From a bacterium (GTDB taxonomy: Bacteria > UBA9089 > JAHJRX01), in assembly GCA_030017825.1 (NCBI GenBank), contig JASEGW010000038.1, forward strand, positions 1-12,909: 12,909 bases of DNA. The letters are read 5' to 3'. Numbering within the stretch: position 1 is the stretch's first letter; every line of letters starts with the position of its first letter. Made by a program: the position numbers and the translations under genes. Shown here piece by piece: positions 6,250-12,909 of the stretch. The notes beneath the pieces were generated by a model that searched no databases, was not told the DNA's origin, and saw nothing but the letters and a program-made list of their open reading frames with translations.

Positions 6250-7716
6250 ATGGGAAGATTAAAAGAAAGAACTGTTTCTGGTCTTCGTTGGGTATCTATC
6301 TCTATTGTGAGTAGTCGTATAATCAGATTCTTAACCAGTATTATCTTAGCAAGACTCTTGGTTCCCAAAGATTTTGGAATTATTGCTATTGGTCTTTTGG
6401 TAATTCAAATCTTAGAAATGTTTCGGGATTTAGGAATTGGGCAAGCCATAATTTATAAAAAAGATGAAATTGAAAAGACCGCTGATACTGCTTTTATCAT
6501 TACTCCTGTTATTGGTATCTCTTTATTTTTCTTAGGATATATTATCGCTCCTTATATAGCTATCTTCTTTAAAAATGATTCCCTTACTTCAGTAGTAAGA
6601 CTATTAGCCTTTACCTTAGTCATATCTTCTGTTGAGGTAGTTCCCTCTTTTCTATTGGAAAAGGAATTAAAGTTTAAGAAAAAAATAGTAGCTGAAATAG
6701 TGCCCACTATAGGTCATGCAGCTACAGCAATTATCTTAGCTTATGCTGGTTATGGTTTATGGAGCATCGCTTATGGTCATGTAGTATTTAGAATCATGTC
6801 TCTAATTCTCATCTGGTATATCTCTTCCTGGAAACCAAAATTCCAATTTGACAAAACTATTGCTAAAGAACTTCTTAATTATGGAAAATATATTGTGGGC
6901 TCTTGGCTGTTAATCTTCATCTATACTCAAATTGACCATGTAATAATAGGAAAGATGTTAGGAGCCGCTGCCTTAGGTTGTTATACCATAGCCTATACTA
7001 TTGCTAACCTTCCTGCCACTGACATTACCCAATTAGTAAGCCGGGTAATGTTTCCAGCTTATTCTAAAATTTATGAAAATAAAGAATTGCATAAAGTTAC
7101 CTATCTTAAAGTTTTTAAATATATCTCCACTATAGTTTTTCCTATTTCTTTAGGAATTTTAGTTTTGGCAAATGATTTTGTGGTAATTGTTTTAGGAGAG
7201 AAATGGTTAGACGCTGTAATTCCTTTACAATTTTTATCTTTTTATGGATTATTTCGGTCTTTAAGTGCCACTACAGGAAGTATCTTTATGTCTACAGGTC
7301 AACCAAAAACTTTACAAAAAATTGTAATATTTCAATTGATAGTATCAGCTCCCTTTCTTTATCATTTTGCCAAATATTATGATGTTGTTGGAGTCTGCCT
7401 TATTATGGTAGCCTCTTTATTCTTAGGACTTATTTATGCTCTAAAAAAAGTAAGTAATATTTTAGATATTACTTTATGGGAATTTTTAAATTGTCTAAAA
7501 CAGCCTATACTCTTTTCTATATTCTCTATAACTTTTATAGAATTAATTTTCCGCTTAATTTATATCATTATGAATATTTATTCTTTAATATCTTTCATTG
7601 TTCTAGTAGCAGGTTGTTATTTTTTATTAGTAATTCTATTTGAAAAAAAATGTATTTATGAGCTTTTAAATATTATTGGAATTAATATCAATAGATTAAA
7701 TGAGAAGGAAGCATGA
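6250..7716 (+). CDS. Wzx-type lipopolysaccharide/polysaccharide flippase (MOP superfamily)
   Basis: A 488-residue polytopic membrane protein of the polysaccharide-synthesis/MATE-like exporter superfamily (Polysacc_synt_3/WzxC type). It flips undecaprenyl-linked oligosaccharides across the inner membrane. The N-terminus MGRLKERTVSGLRWVSIS, then ARLLVPKDFGIIAIG (34-48) and FRDLGIGQAIIYKKD (58-72), is the classic start of this family. About twelve to fourteen hydrophobic segments are visible, with paired helices and short polar loops, and the length is normal. It is packed 2 nt after the GT4 gene and its stop overlaps the start of the GT9 gene by ATGA, so the three are almost certainly one operon with translational coupling. 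GAGG lies upstream (around 6230) at rather long spacing. Substrate identity is unknown. Confidence 0.9.
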   Translation: MGRLKERTVSGLRWVSISIVSSRIIRFLTSIILARLLVPKDFGIIAIGLLVIQILEMFRDLGIGQAIIYKKDEIEKTADTAFIITPVIGISLFFLGYIIAPYIAIFFKNDSLTSVVRLLAFTLVISSVEVVPSFLLEKELKFKKKIVAEIVPTIGHAATAIILAYAGYGLWSIAYGHVVFRIMSLILIWYISSWKPKFQFDKTIAKELLNYGKYIVGSWLLIFIYTQIDHVIIGKMLGAAALGCYTIAYTIANLPATDITQLVSRVMFPAYSKIYENKELHKVTYLKVFKYISTIVFPISLGILVLANDFVVIVLGEKWLDAVIPLQFLSFYGLFRSLSATTGSIFMSTGQPKTLQKIVIFQLIVSAPFLYHFAKYYDVVGVCLIMVASLFLGLIYALKKVSNILDITLWEFLNCLKQPILFSIFSITFIELIFRLIYIIMNIYSLISFIVLVAGCYFLLVILFEKKCIYELLNIIGININRLNEKEA

Positions 7717-8822
7717 AATTAAGTCTAGATTGCAAACATTTTATTGGTGAAAAACCATGTAAATATAAAAAACTCTGTCAAGACTGTTCAGATTATAATC
7801 CCATGGGAAAAAGGATTCTGATTATAAAATTAGGAGCAATGGGAGATGCTCTGCGCACCACCCCTTTGTTAAAACCTCTTAGAGAAAGATATAATCCCTG
7901 TCATATTACTTGGGTTACCGATAAAGCTTCCCATCAACTATTAAAAGGAAATAATTTAATCGATAAGCTTCTTATACTTGATCTAACAACTACTTTAAAG
8001 CTGCAATTAGAAGAATTTGATATATTGTTCAGCTTAGATAAAGATATTGCAGCTACTAGCTTAGCTAGCTTAGTAAAAAGCAAAGAAAAATTAGGTTATG
8101 GGTTAGAGAATCACGGTAACATTTTTCCTTTCAATAAAGAAGCAGATTATTCTTTTGAATTAGGCATAAGCGATCCCTTAAAATTCAAAATAAATAAAAA
8201 AAGCTATCAAGAGTTTATCTTTGAAGCTGTTGGTTTTAAATTTAACGAAGAAGAGTATATATTACCTGTAAGCAAAGAAGATTTAGAATATGGCAAAAAC
8301 CTGATTAAAAGCAGAGGAATCAAGGAAAATGATTTAGTCATTGGTCTCAATACTGGTTGTGGTCCTATTTTTGCTACAAAAAAATGGACTATTGAAGGTT
8401 ACGTATCTTTGGCCAATAAACTACATAAAGAATTAAAAGCCAAGATAATGCTCTTAGGGGGACCAGAAGAAGTTGAAAGAAATAACAAAATAAAATCCTT
8501 AGTAGATTTTCCTATCATTGATACTGGTTGCAATAATACTTTAATGCAATTTGCTGGTATTATTAATTGTTGCAACCTTATTGTCACTGGAGATACTATT
8601 GCTATGCACTTTGCTATAGCTTTAAAAAGATTGGTTTTAATTATTTTTGGTTCTACCTGTGCTCAAGAAATATATCTCTATAATCGTGGAAAAGTTATTG
8701 TCTCTGATTTAGAATGTGTTCCTTGTTATAAAAAAATATGCAATGTCTCTCCAAACTGCATGGAATTAATAACTCCAGAAAATGTTTATCAAGCTGCAAT
8801 AGAATTACTCCAAAAAAGATAA
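7713..8822 (+). CDS. GT9 heptosyltransferase-like glycosyltransferase with Cys-rich ends
   Basis: A 369-residue GT-B enzyme of family GT9 (heptosyltransferase/ADP-heptose transferase superfamily). GT9 members add heptose or related sugars to lipid-A core or other glycans in the cytoplasm. The core starts at RILIIKLGAMGDALRTTPLL (34-53), the GT9 acceptor-side signature. It continues through GLNTGCGP, LLGGPEE and VTGDTIAMHFAIALKR, ending the fold with LIIFGST. An N-terminal extension carries Cys7, Cys16, Cys22 and Cys25, and the C-terminus has Cys335, Cys338, Cys343 and Cys349 in a 'CVPCYKKIC' block. Both blocks recur in one GT9 subgroup as I recall it, so the ATG at 7713 is preferred over Met31 (7803). 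The start has AAGGA close upstream and overlaps the flippase stop. A transposon-like hairpin follows 8 nt after the stop. Confidence 0.88.
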   Translation: MKLSLDCKHFIGEKPCKYKKLCQDCSDYNPMGKRILIIKLGAMGDALRTTPLLKPLRERYNPCHITWVTDKASHQLLKGNNLIDKLLILDLTTTLKLQLEEFDILFSLDKDIAATSLASLVKSKEKLGYGLENHGNIFPFNKEADYSFELGISDPLKFKINKKSYQEFIFEAVGFKFNEEEYILPVSKEDLEYGKNLIKSRGIKENDLVIGLNTGCGPIFATKKWTIEGYVSLANKLHKELKAKIMLLGGPEEVERNNKIKSLVDFPIIDTGCNNTLMQFAGIINCCNLIVTGDTIAMHFAIALKRLVLIIFGSTCAQEIYLYNRGKVIVSDLECVPCYKKICNVSPNCMELITPENVYQAAIELLQKR

Positions 8823-8830
8823 CCTTATTT

Positions 8831-9026
8831 AACCTGAATTCGATATAAATCCAAGTTTAAGGATTAATATTTTTGAGCATTAATTGAGATTAGGAAAATA
8901 TTTAATTTTTAAAGAAAAAGAAGAAATTAAAAATTAGATATTTTTCGTTAAAATTTCAATTTAGCGAAGAAATATTAATCCTTAAACTTAAAATAAAGGA
9001 ACATATTCTTATGTCGAACTCAGGTT
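8831..9026 (+). mobile_element. CTGAG-family miniature element, copy B (196 bp, long hairpin)
   Basis: The ends are AACCTGAATTCGATATAA and, inverted, AACCTGAGTTCGACATAA (16 of 18 identical). Inside is a 20-bp perfect inverted repeat, AAGTTTAAGGATTAATATTT (8853-8872) against 8970-8989. A further near-perfect stem follows (8896-8912 against 8926-8942) around an A-rich loop. The whole element can fold into one long imperfect hairpin. It has no coding capacity and fills most of the gap between the GT9 gene and apt. I see no clean target duplication. As RNA, its hairpin could insulate or terminate the polysaccharide operon. Confidence 0.8.
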
Positions 9027-9084
9027 AATTAATACTATTAAACTCAATCAAATTATTGATGTTCACATCAGTAATTCAAACTTT

Positions 9085-9090
9085 GGAGGT
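9085..9090 (+). promoter_or_regulatory. Shine-Dalgarno of apt
   Basis: A perfect GGAGGT sits 8 nt before the ATG at 9099 and fixes that start. Confidence 0.7.
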
Positions 9091-9098
9091 AACCTTTA

Positions 9099-9611
9099 AT
9101 GGATTTAAAAGATTATATTCGCGATATTCCAAACTTTCCAAAAGAAGGAATACTTTTTAAAGACATAACTCCTTTATGGCAAAATAAAGTAAGTTTCAAA
9201 GAATCTATTCAGCTCTTAAAAGAGAGATATAAAAACCAACATATTGATCTTATAATAGCAGCAGAATCTAGAGGATTTATAGTAGGAGCAGCTTTGGCTA
9301 ATGCCTTAGAAATAGGCTTTATCCCAGTTAGAAAACCTGGAAAACTACCTTATAAGACAATCTCTGCCTCCTATGAGTTGGAATATGGTACTGATACTTT
9401 AACTATGCATGAGGACGCTATTTCAGAAAAACAAAATATCCTAATAATAGATGATCTTTTGGCAACTGGTGGAACTGCAAAAGCTATGGCAAAAATGGTA
9501 GAACAACTTAAAGGAATAGTAGTTGAAATCGCTTTTATTGTAGAGCTAACCTTTTTAAATGGTAGAAATAAAATTAATGATTATAATGTATTCTCTTTAA
9601 TTCAATACTAA
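9099..9611 (+). CDS. apt: Adenine phosphoribosyltransferase
   Basis: A 170-residue type I phosphoribosyltransferase that converts adenine and PRPP to AMP and pyrophosphate, a cytoplasmic purine-salvage reaction. The N-terminal IRDIPNFPKEGILFKDITPL (7-26) is diagnostic of Apt. AAESRGF (54-60) forms the base/pyrophosphate pocket, and RKPGKLPYKT (78-87) lies in the flexible loop that covers the active site. ILIIDDLLATGGTA (114-127) is the PRPP-binding motif with its two consecutive aspartates. The length matches the usual 170-185 aa. The start is set by GGAGGT 8 nt upstream. It lies alone after the hairpin element, with the possible terminator at 9615-9645 behind it. The neighbours give no functional link, so it is a housekeeping gene beside the polysaccharide block. 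Confidence 0.96.
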   Translation: MDLKDYIRDIPNFPKEGILFKDITPLWQNKVSFKESIQLLKERYKNQHIDLIIAAESRGFIVGAALANALEIGFIPVRKPGKLPYKTISASYELEYGTDTLTMHEDAISEKQNILIIDDLLATGGTAKAMAKMVEQLKGIVVEIAFIVELTFLNGRNKINDYNVFSLIQY

Positions 9612-9614
9612 CTC

Positions 9615-9645
9615 AACTACTACCAACTAAAAATCAGTAGTTTTT
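9615..9645 (+). terminator. Possible weak terminator after apt
   Basis: The stem AACTACT (9615-9621) pairs with AGTAGTT (9636-9642) across a 14-nt loop and runs into TTT. It starts 3 nt after the apt stop, which supports the role. The stem is AT-rich and the loop long, so strength is doubtful. Confidence 0.35.
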
Positions 9646-9814
9646 AAATAGCAATCTGCAACTAATAAGAGTTATGTTAAATAGTTATGGTTAGTAAGCC
9701 GGTATGGAAATCAGAACATAGAAAACAATCTAATATTTACTCTCTGTTGTTATTCTAACCCCTTTACCTTACCACTAAATTAGAGATTTTTCTCCCTGAT
9801 TAGGATAATAAAAT

Positions 9815-10558
9815 ATGAACTTTCTCTTAACTAATGATGATGGAATCAACTCTTCAGGTATTTTTTATTTAAAGAAATATCTTTCTGATATAGGCAAAGT
9901 TATTATTATAACACCAGATCGAGAAAGAAGCGCTACAGGACATGCTCTTACCTTGAATCATCCAGTTAGAATAAAAAATATTTCTGAAGATGTGTATGTT
10001 AGCGATGGCACCCCGGCTGATTGCGTAAATATTGCTGTTCAAAAAATACTATCATGTCCTCCAGACATTATTATCTCTGGAATCAATCCTAGTCCTAATT
10101 TAGGTGACGATGTTACTTATTCTGGAACTGTAGCTGCAGCTATGGAAGGTACCTTGCTATCTATCCCTTCTATTTCTATCTCTACTTTAAATGGCACCAA
10201 CTACGAATTTGAGTTTGCAGCAAAAATCATTTTGCAGATTATACCTTTTGTTAAAAAAATAGGACTACCTCAAGACACTTTTCTTAATATTAATGTCCCT
10301 GATAATCCTCAAGGAATAGTTATTACTAAATTAGGTAGAAAGTTTACTCGAGAAAAAATTATTAAAAGAATTGATCCTAGAGGAAATGAATATTTCTGGA
10401 TTGGAATTAAAAGTCCAATTCCTATAAATACTCAAGATACTGATGTCGAAGCAATTCATAATCATTTAATCTCTATCACTCCTTTAAATTTAGATTTTAC
10501 AGATTATAAATTTATTACAAGCTTAAAAAAATGGAACTTGAAGGTAAATTTTACTTAA
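9815..10558 (+). CDS. surE: 5'/3'-nucleotidase SurE
   Basis: A 247-residue metal-dependent nucleoside-5'(3')-monophosphate phosphatase of the SurE family, acting in the cytoplasm on nucleotides and sometimes polyphosphate. The opening LLTNDDGINSSG supplies metal-binding Asp8 and Asp9. PDRERSATGHALTL (34-47) supplies Ser39, and SGINPSPNLGDDVTYSGTVA (88-107) supplies Asn91 and the substrate loop. VSDGTPADCV (62-71) is also diagnostic. The length equals typical SurE proteins (about 250 aa). AGGA lies upstream at moderate spacing. The TAA stop overlaps the first two bases (AA) of element copy C, so the insertion touches the very end of the gene and may have set the present C-terminus. It is 203 nt from apt, so cotranscription is not evident. 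Confidence 0.96.
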   Translation: MNFLLTNDDGINSSGIFYLKKYLSDIGKVIIITPDRERSATGHALTLNHPVRIKNISEDVYVSDGTPADCVNIAVQKILSCPPDIIISGINPSPNLGDDVTYSGTVAAAMEGTLLSIPSISISTLNGTNYEFEFAAKIILQIIPFVKKIGLPQDTFLNINVPDNPQGIVITKLGRKFTREKIIKRIDPRGNEYFWIGIKSPIPINTQDTDVEAIHNHLISITPLNLDFTDYKFITSLKKWNLKVNFT

Positions 10559-10635
10559 TCTGAGTTCGATTTAAATATGAGTTTAAAGGTTAATATTTTT
10601 GAGCATTAATTGAAATTAGGAAAATATCTAATTTT
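10557..10635 (+). mobile_element. CTGAG-family miniature element, copy C (79-bp left half)
   Basis: AATCTGAGTTCGATTTAAAT and the following bases align without gaps to the left half of copy B (8831-8909), with ten mismatches in 79 positions. The right half and right terminal repeat are missing, so it is a truncated copy. Its first two bases are the last two of the surE stop codon, and its end lies 23 nt before the next ATG. It therefore forms most of the leader of the TPR-NHL-VWA gene. Confidence 0.8.
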
Positions 10636-10658
10636 ACTCCTATTTTTCACCAAGCATT

Positions 10659-12728
10659 ATGAAGAATAAAAAATACTTTATTTATCTAATAATAATTGCA
10701 TTTATTTTACTTGCTAATAATACTGTCTTTGCTAAATACTATGACCCTCGTGCAAACAAAGCAGATTCTTTACTCAAAGAAGCTTTTGCTCATTATCAAA
10801 AATTCAAATATCAAAAGGCCATAGAATTATACCAAAAAGCTCTCAACTTAGAACCTAGATCTGTAAAAGCATGGTTTTGGTTAGGAAAATCATTCTACAA
10901 AGTTGGTTTGTCGCATCAAGCTATTTATGCTTATAAAAAATTTATGGAATTAGGAGGAGGAAGCTATTACCTGCGACGAAAAATTAATAGTATTTACCAT
11001 TATGAATACGACAAAAATAAGGTTCCTTATACCTTTGCCCATTTAATCACTTGGAAAGGAGATAAGATCACTAAAAATCGATTCTATAATCCCACAGGAA
11101 TAGCAATTGATTCAAAAGAAAATGTTTATATTATTAGCATTTCTTTACATACTGTTCTAAAGTTTTCCTCTAATGGTGATTTTATCTTTAAAATAGGAAA
11201 TAAAGGAACAAAAGATAGCTTCTTTAATATGCCTTTTGCTATTGCCATTGACAAAGAAGATAATTTTTATATTACTGATTTTGGCAATGATCGAGTGCAA
11301 AAGTTTGACCAAAATGGAAATTTTTTGCTTAAATTTGGAAAAAAAGGTATTAAAGAAGGTGAATTATTAGGTCCAGAAGGAATTATAATTGACCATTTTT
11401 ATAACATTTATGTTGTAGATAGCGGAAATAAAAGAATCCAAAAGTTTGATAAAAAGGGTAGCTTTTTAATGCAATTTGGTCAACATGGTGCTTTGCCTAG
11501 CAAATTTATCCATCCTTCTTACATTACTCTCGATAAGCATAATAATATTTGGATAACAGACCAAAAGAGAGGTTCTGCGAAAAAATACGACAAATTCGGT
11601 AACTTTTTAACAGAATTACTTCTTCCTATTAAAAATGCTAAGCCAAATGGTATTACTACAGATTTTTTAGGAAATATATATATTTGCGACTCTGAAAAAG
11701 GAGTGTTTAGATTTAACTTTCTAAATAATGAATGGAATACTCTTTACGGATGGAATGAAGGATTAGATAAATTTATTTTAGCTAAAGCTATATCCTTAGG
11801 CAAAGATGGTATTTTATATGTCGCTGATTATTCTCGATCCTGCATTGATATATTTTCACCTGAAGAATTTAAATATTTTAACTTTGATATTAATGTAGAT
11901 CAAATTTACACTACTCATTTTCCTATAGTTATCCATGCAGTTACTGTCTATTCTAAGAATCATAAACCCATTTTAGGATTAACAAAAAAAAATTTTAGGG
12001 TTATTGAAAATGGAGTTATTGTTTCACCAATTGAAGTTTCTGCTCCTTTTCAAAAGGAAGATAATTTAGTGCTAAGTTTGGTAATTGATACTCATCATAA
12101 TATGAACAACTACAAGGAAGAGGTTAGAAAAATTGCCAAGGAACTGATTAATAATCTAAAACCAAATATTCAAGCAGTCACTATTACCTCTTTTGATAAA
12201 AAAGTCACTCAATTATGTAAACGTACAGTAAATATTAGTAAGCTTAATCATGTTATCGACAACCTGCAATATATGCAATATAAAAAAGATGTTTATATTG
12301 ATACTCTCCCTAAAGCCCTTTATCATGGAGTGAAAGAAACTTTAGATCTTCCCTGGAAAAAAGCAGTCATAGTATTGACTTGCGATAGAAATGTAAATGA
12401 TGAAAGTTATATACTTGAAGAATGTATTAATTTTGCTAAAAATAATTATGTACCTTTCTATATTATAGATTTCAGAGAAGGAGTCACCACTAATTTTTCA
12501 AAGAGACTAACTAATTCTACTAACGGTAATTATTATCATTATCATACATGCAAAGAAGTTTCCCACTTTTACCAAGAAATTAGCCAACAAGTAAAGAATC
12601 AAACTCAGTACTTTATCTATTATAATTCACCTCTTACTTTATGGCCTAATACTTGGATAGATACCCTTGTTCAAGTAGATTATCTAGGTTTATATAGTGA
12701 AGACCGTGGAGGTTTTGTAATACCTTAG
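10659..12728 (+). CDS. Secreted TPR / NHL-propeller / VWA-like protein
   Basis: A 689-residue exported protein. A signal peptide spans residues 1-25, with a hydrophobic core at 8-20 and likely cleavage after Ala25 (VFA). Two TPR motifs follow (about 36-69 and 70-103). Six NHL-type blades come next, roughly at 143-180, 190-227, 238-274, 284-321, 327-363 and 372-402. Each carries a pattern like 'P-GIAID---N-Y--D--N-R-QKF---G'. The last third (about 425-655) begins with YSKNHKPILGLTKKNFRVIE, the lead-in seen before VWA-like domains of the VWFA-related type, then VLSLVIDTHHNMNNY and IVLTCDRNV. The usual MIDAS DxSxS is replaced by Asp477-Thr-His-His-Asn, so metal binding is doubtful. There is no C-terminal anchor. 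The role is probably protein scaffolding at the envelope. The ribosome binding site is weak, and element copy C supplies the upstream sequence. Confidence 0.85.
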   Translation: MKNKKYFIYLIIIAFILLANNTVFAKYYDPRANKADSLLKEAFAHYQKFKYQKAIELYQKALNLEPRSVKAWFWLGKSFYKVGLSHQAIYAYKKFMELGGGSYYLRRKINSIYHYEYDKNKVPYTFAHLITWKGDKITKNRFYNPTGIAIDSKENVYIISISLHTVLKFSSNGDFIFKIGNKGTKDSFFNMPFAIAIDKEDNFYITDFGNDRVQKFDQNGNFLLKFGKKGIKEGELLGPEGIIIDHFYNIYVVDSGNKRIQKFDKKGSFLMQFGQHGALPSKFIHPSYITLDKHNNIWITDQKRGSAKKYDKFGNFLTELLLPIKNAKPNGITTDFLGNIYICDSEKGVFRFNFLNNEWNTLYGWNEGLDKFILAKAISLGKDGILYVADYSRSCIDIFSPEEFKYFNFDINVDQIYTTHFPIVIHAVTVYSKNHKPILGLTKKNFRVIENGVIVSPIEVSAPFQKEDNLVLSLVIDTHHNMNNYKEEVRKIAKELINNLKPNIQAVTITSFDKKVTQLCKRTVNISKLNHVIDNLQYMQYKKDVYIDTLPKALYHGVKETLDLPWKKAVIVLTCDRNVNDESYILEECINFAKNNYVPFYIIDFREGVTTNFSKRLTNSTNGNYYHYHTCKEVSHFYQEISQQVKNQTQYFIYYNSPLTLWPNTWIDTLVQVDYLGLYSEDRGGFVIP

Positions 12729-12849
12729 AAACGAAAAATGTAAAACCATAGCTTAAAAATTATAAATTTTGTATTATTGTTTTGTATTTTGCGTTTTTAA
12801 TTTTTCGATTGAATAAAACATCTTAAAACATATCCACGATTAAGTACCC
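12729..12849. other. Noncoding AT-rich tail
   Basis: No repeat of either miniature-element family is found here. A short all-AT palindrome (12756-12770) follows the stop at 12726-12728 but is too weak to call as a terminator. Confidence 0.4.
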
Positions 12850-12909
12850 ATGCAAAAAATAATTAGGTATTGTAGCACACTTAAGGATTTGGATATTGAA
12901 GGTAAAATT
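12850..12909 (+). CDS. Possible start of a further gene (partial)
   Basis: ATG at 12850 opens a frame that runs to the window edge (MQKIIRYCSTLKDLDIEGKI, 20 codons). No Shine-Dalgarno precedes it, and twenty codons cannot be assigned to a family. It may be the beginning of a gene or chance. Confidence 0.25.
   Translation, partial: MQKIIRYCSTLKDLDIEGKI

Noticed and set aside
10599..10627. Promoter inside element copy C (TTGAGC, 17 nt, AAATAT)
   Set aside because: The -10 matches only three of six consensus bases, and the same sequence occurs in copy B far from any start.
12756..12770. Hairpin AAAATT/AATTTT after the last gene
   Set aside because: A six-pair all-AT stem without a T-run is expected by chance in this composition.
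1..12909. CRISPR array, tRNA, rRNA or riboswitch
   Set aside because: No regularly spaced repeats and no cloverleaf or conserved RNA core was seen on either strand. The Cas4-like features of the nuclease are explained by the wider PD-(D/E)XK family.

Overview
This is a very AT-rich bacterial window (by eye about 70% A+T) with compact genes and strong GGAGG-type ribosome binding sites. It comes most likely from an uncultured Gram-negative lineage: it carries a surface-polysaccharide locus with a heptosyltransferase-like GT9, remnants of a FlgD-type secretion-tail protein, and an exported TPR-NHL-VWA protein. Such combinations are typical of candidate phyla like Omnitrophota, Aerophobota or Desantisbacteria. 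The phylum is inference only; there is no rRNA or other marker here.

Layout. Bases 131-1012 (minus) encode a stand-alone PD-(D/E)XK nuclease with a four-cysteine Fe-S signature. A 165-bp IS630-type miniature element (1107-1271, TA-flanked) lies in the divergent spacer. It is followed by a clear sigma70-like promoter and a GT39/PMT-like membrane glycosyltransferase (1371-2897). Bases 2898-4026 are a gene graveyard. They hold the N-terminal relic of a second membrane protein (3091-3388), a possible orphan terminator, and the C-terminal relic of a FlgD/Por-secretion-tail-like protein (about 3638-4014). That relic is broken by a 59-bp miniature element and by a frameshift. Bases 4027-8822 are a polysaccharide block: NDP-sugar epimerase, GT4 glycosyltransferase, Wzx-type flippase and GT9 glycosyltransferase. 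The last three are tightly packed (2-nt gap, then a 4-nt ATGA overlap). Next come two housekeeping genes, apt (9099-9611) and surE (9815-10558). The last gene (10659-12728) is a secreted TPR / six-bladed NHL propeller / VWA-like protein.

How the genes fit together. The epimerase supplies a nucleotide sugar, the GT4 and GT9 enzymes extend a lipid-linked glycan, and the flippase moves it across the membrane. The upstream GT39-like enzyme could modify the glycan or a protein from the periplasmic face.

The most notable structure is a family of three related miniature elements, called here the CTGAG family. Their terminal inverted repeat is AACCTGAGTTCGA. The copies are A (3712-3770, 59 bp), B (8831-9026, 196 bp, a long imperfect hairpin) and C (10557-10635, a left half abutting the surE stop codon). 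Copy A has a 5-bp target duplication (ATAAT), and removing it in silico exactly restores the reading frame of the FlgD-like tail. This is strong internal evidence that the family was mobile.
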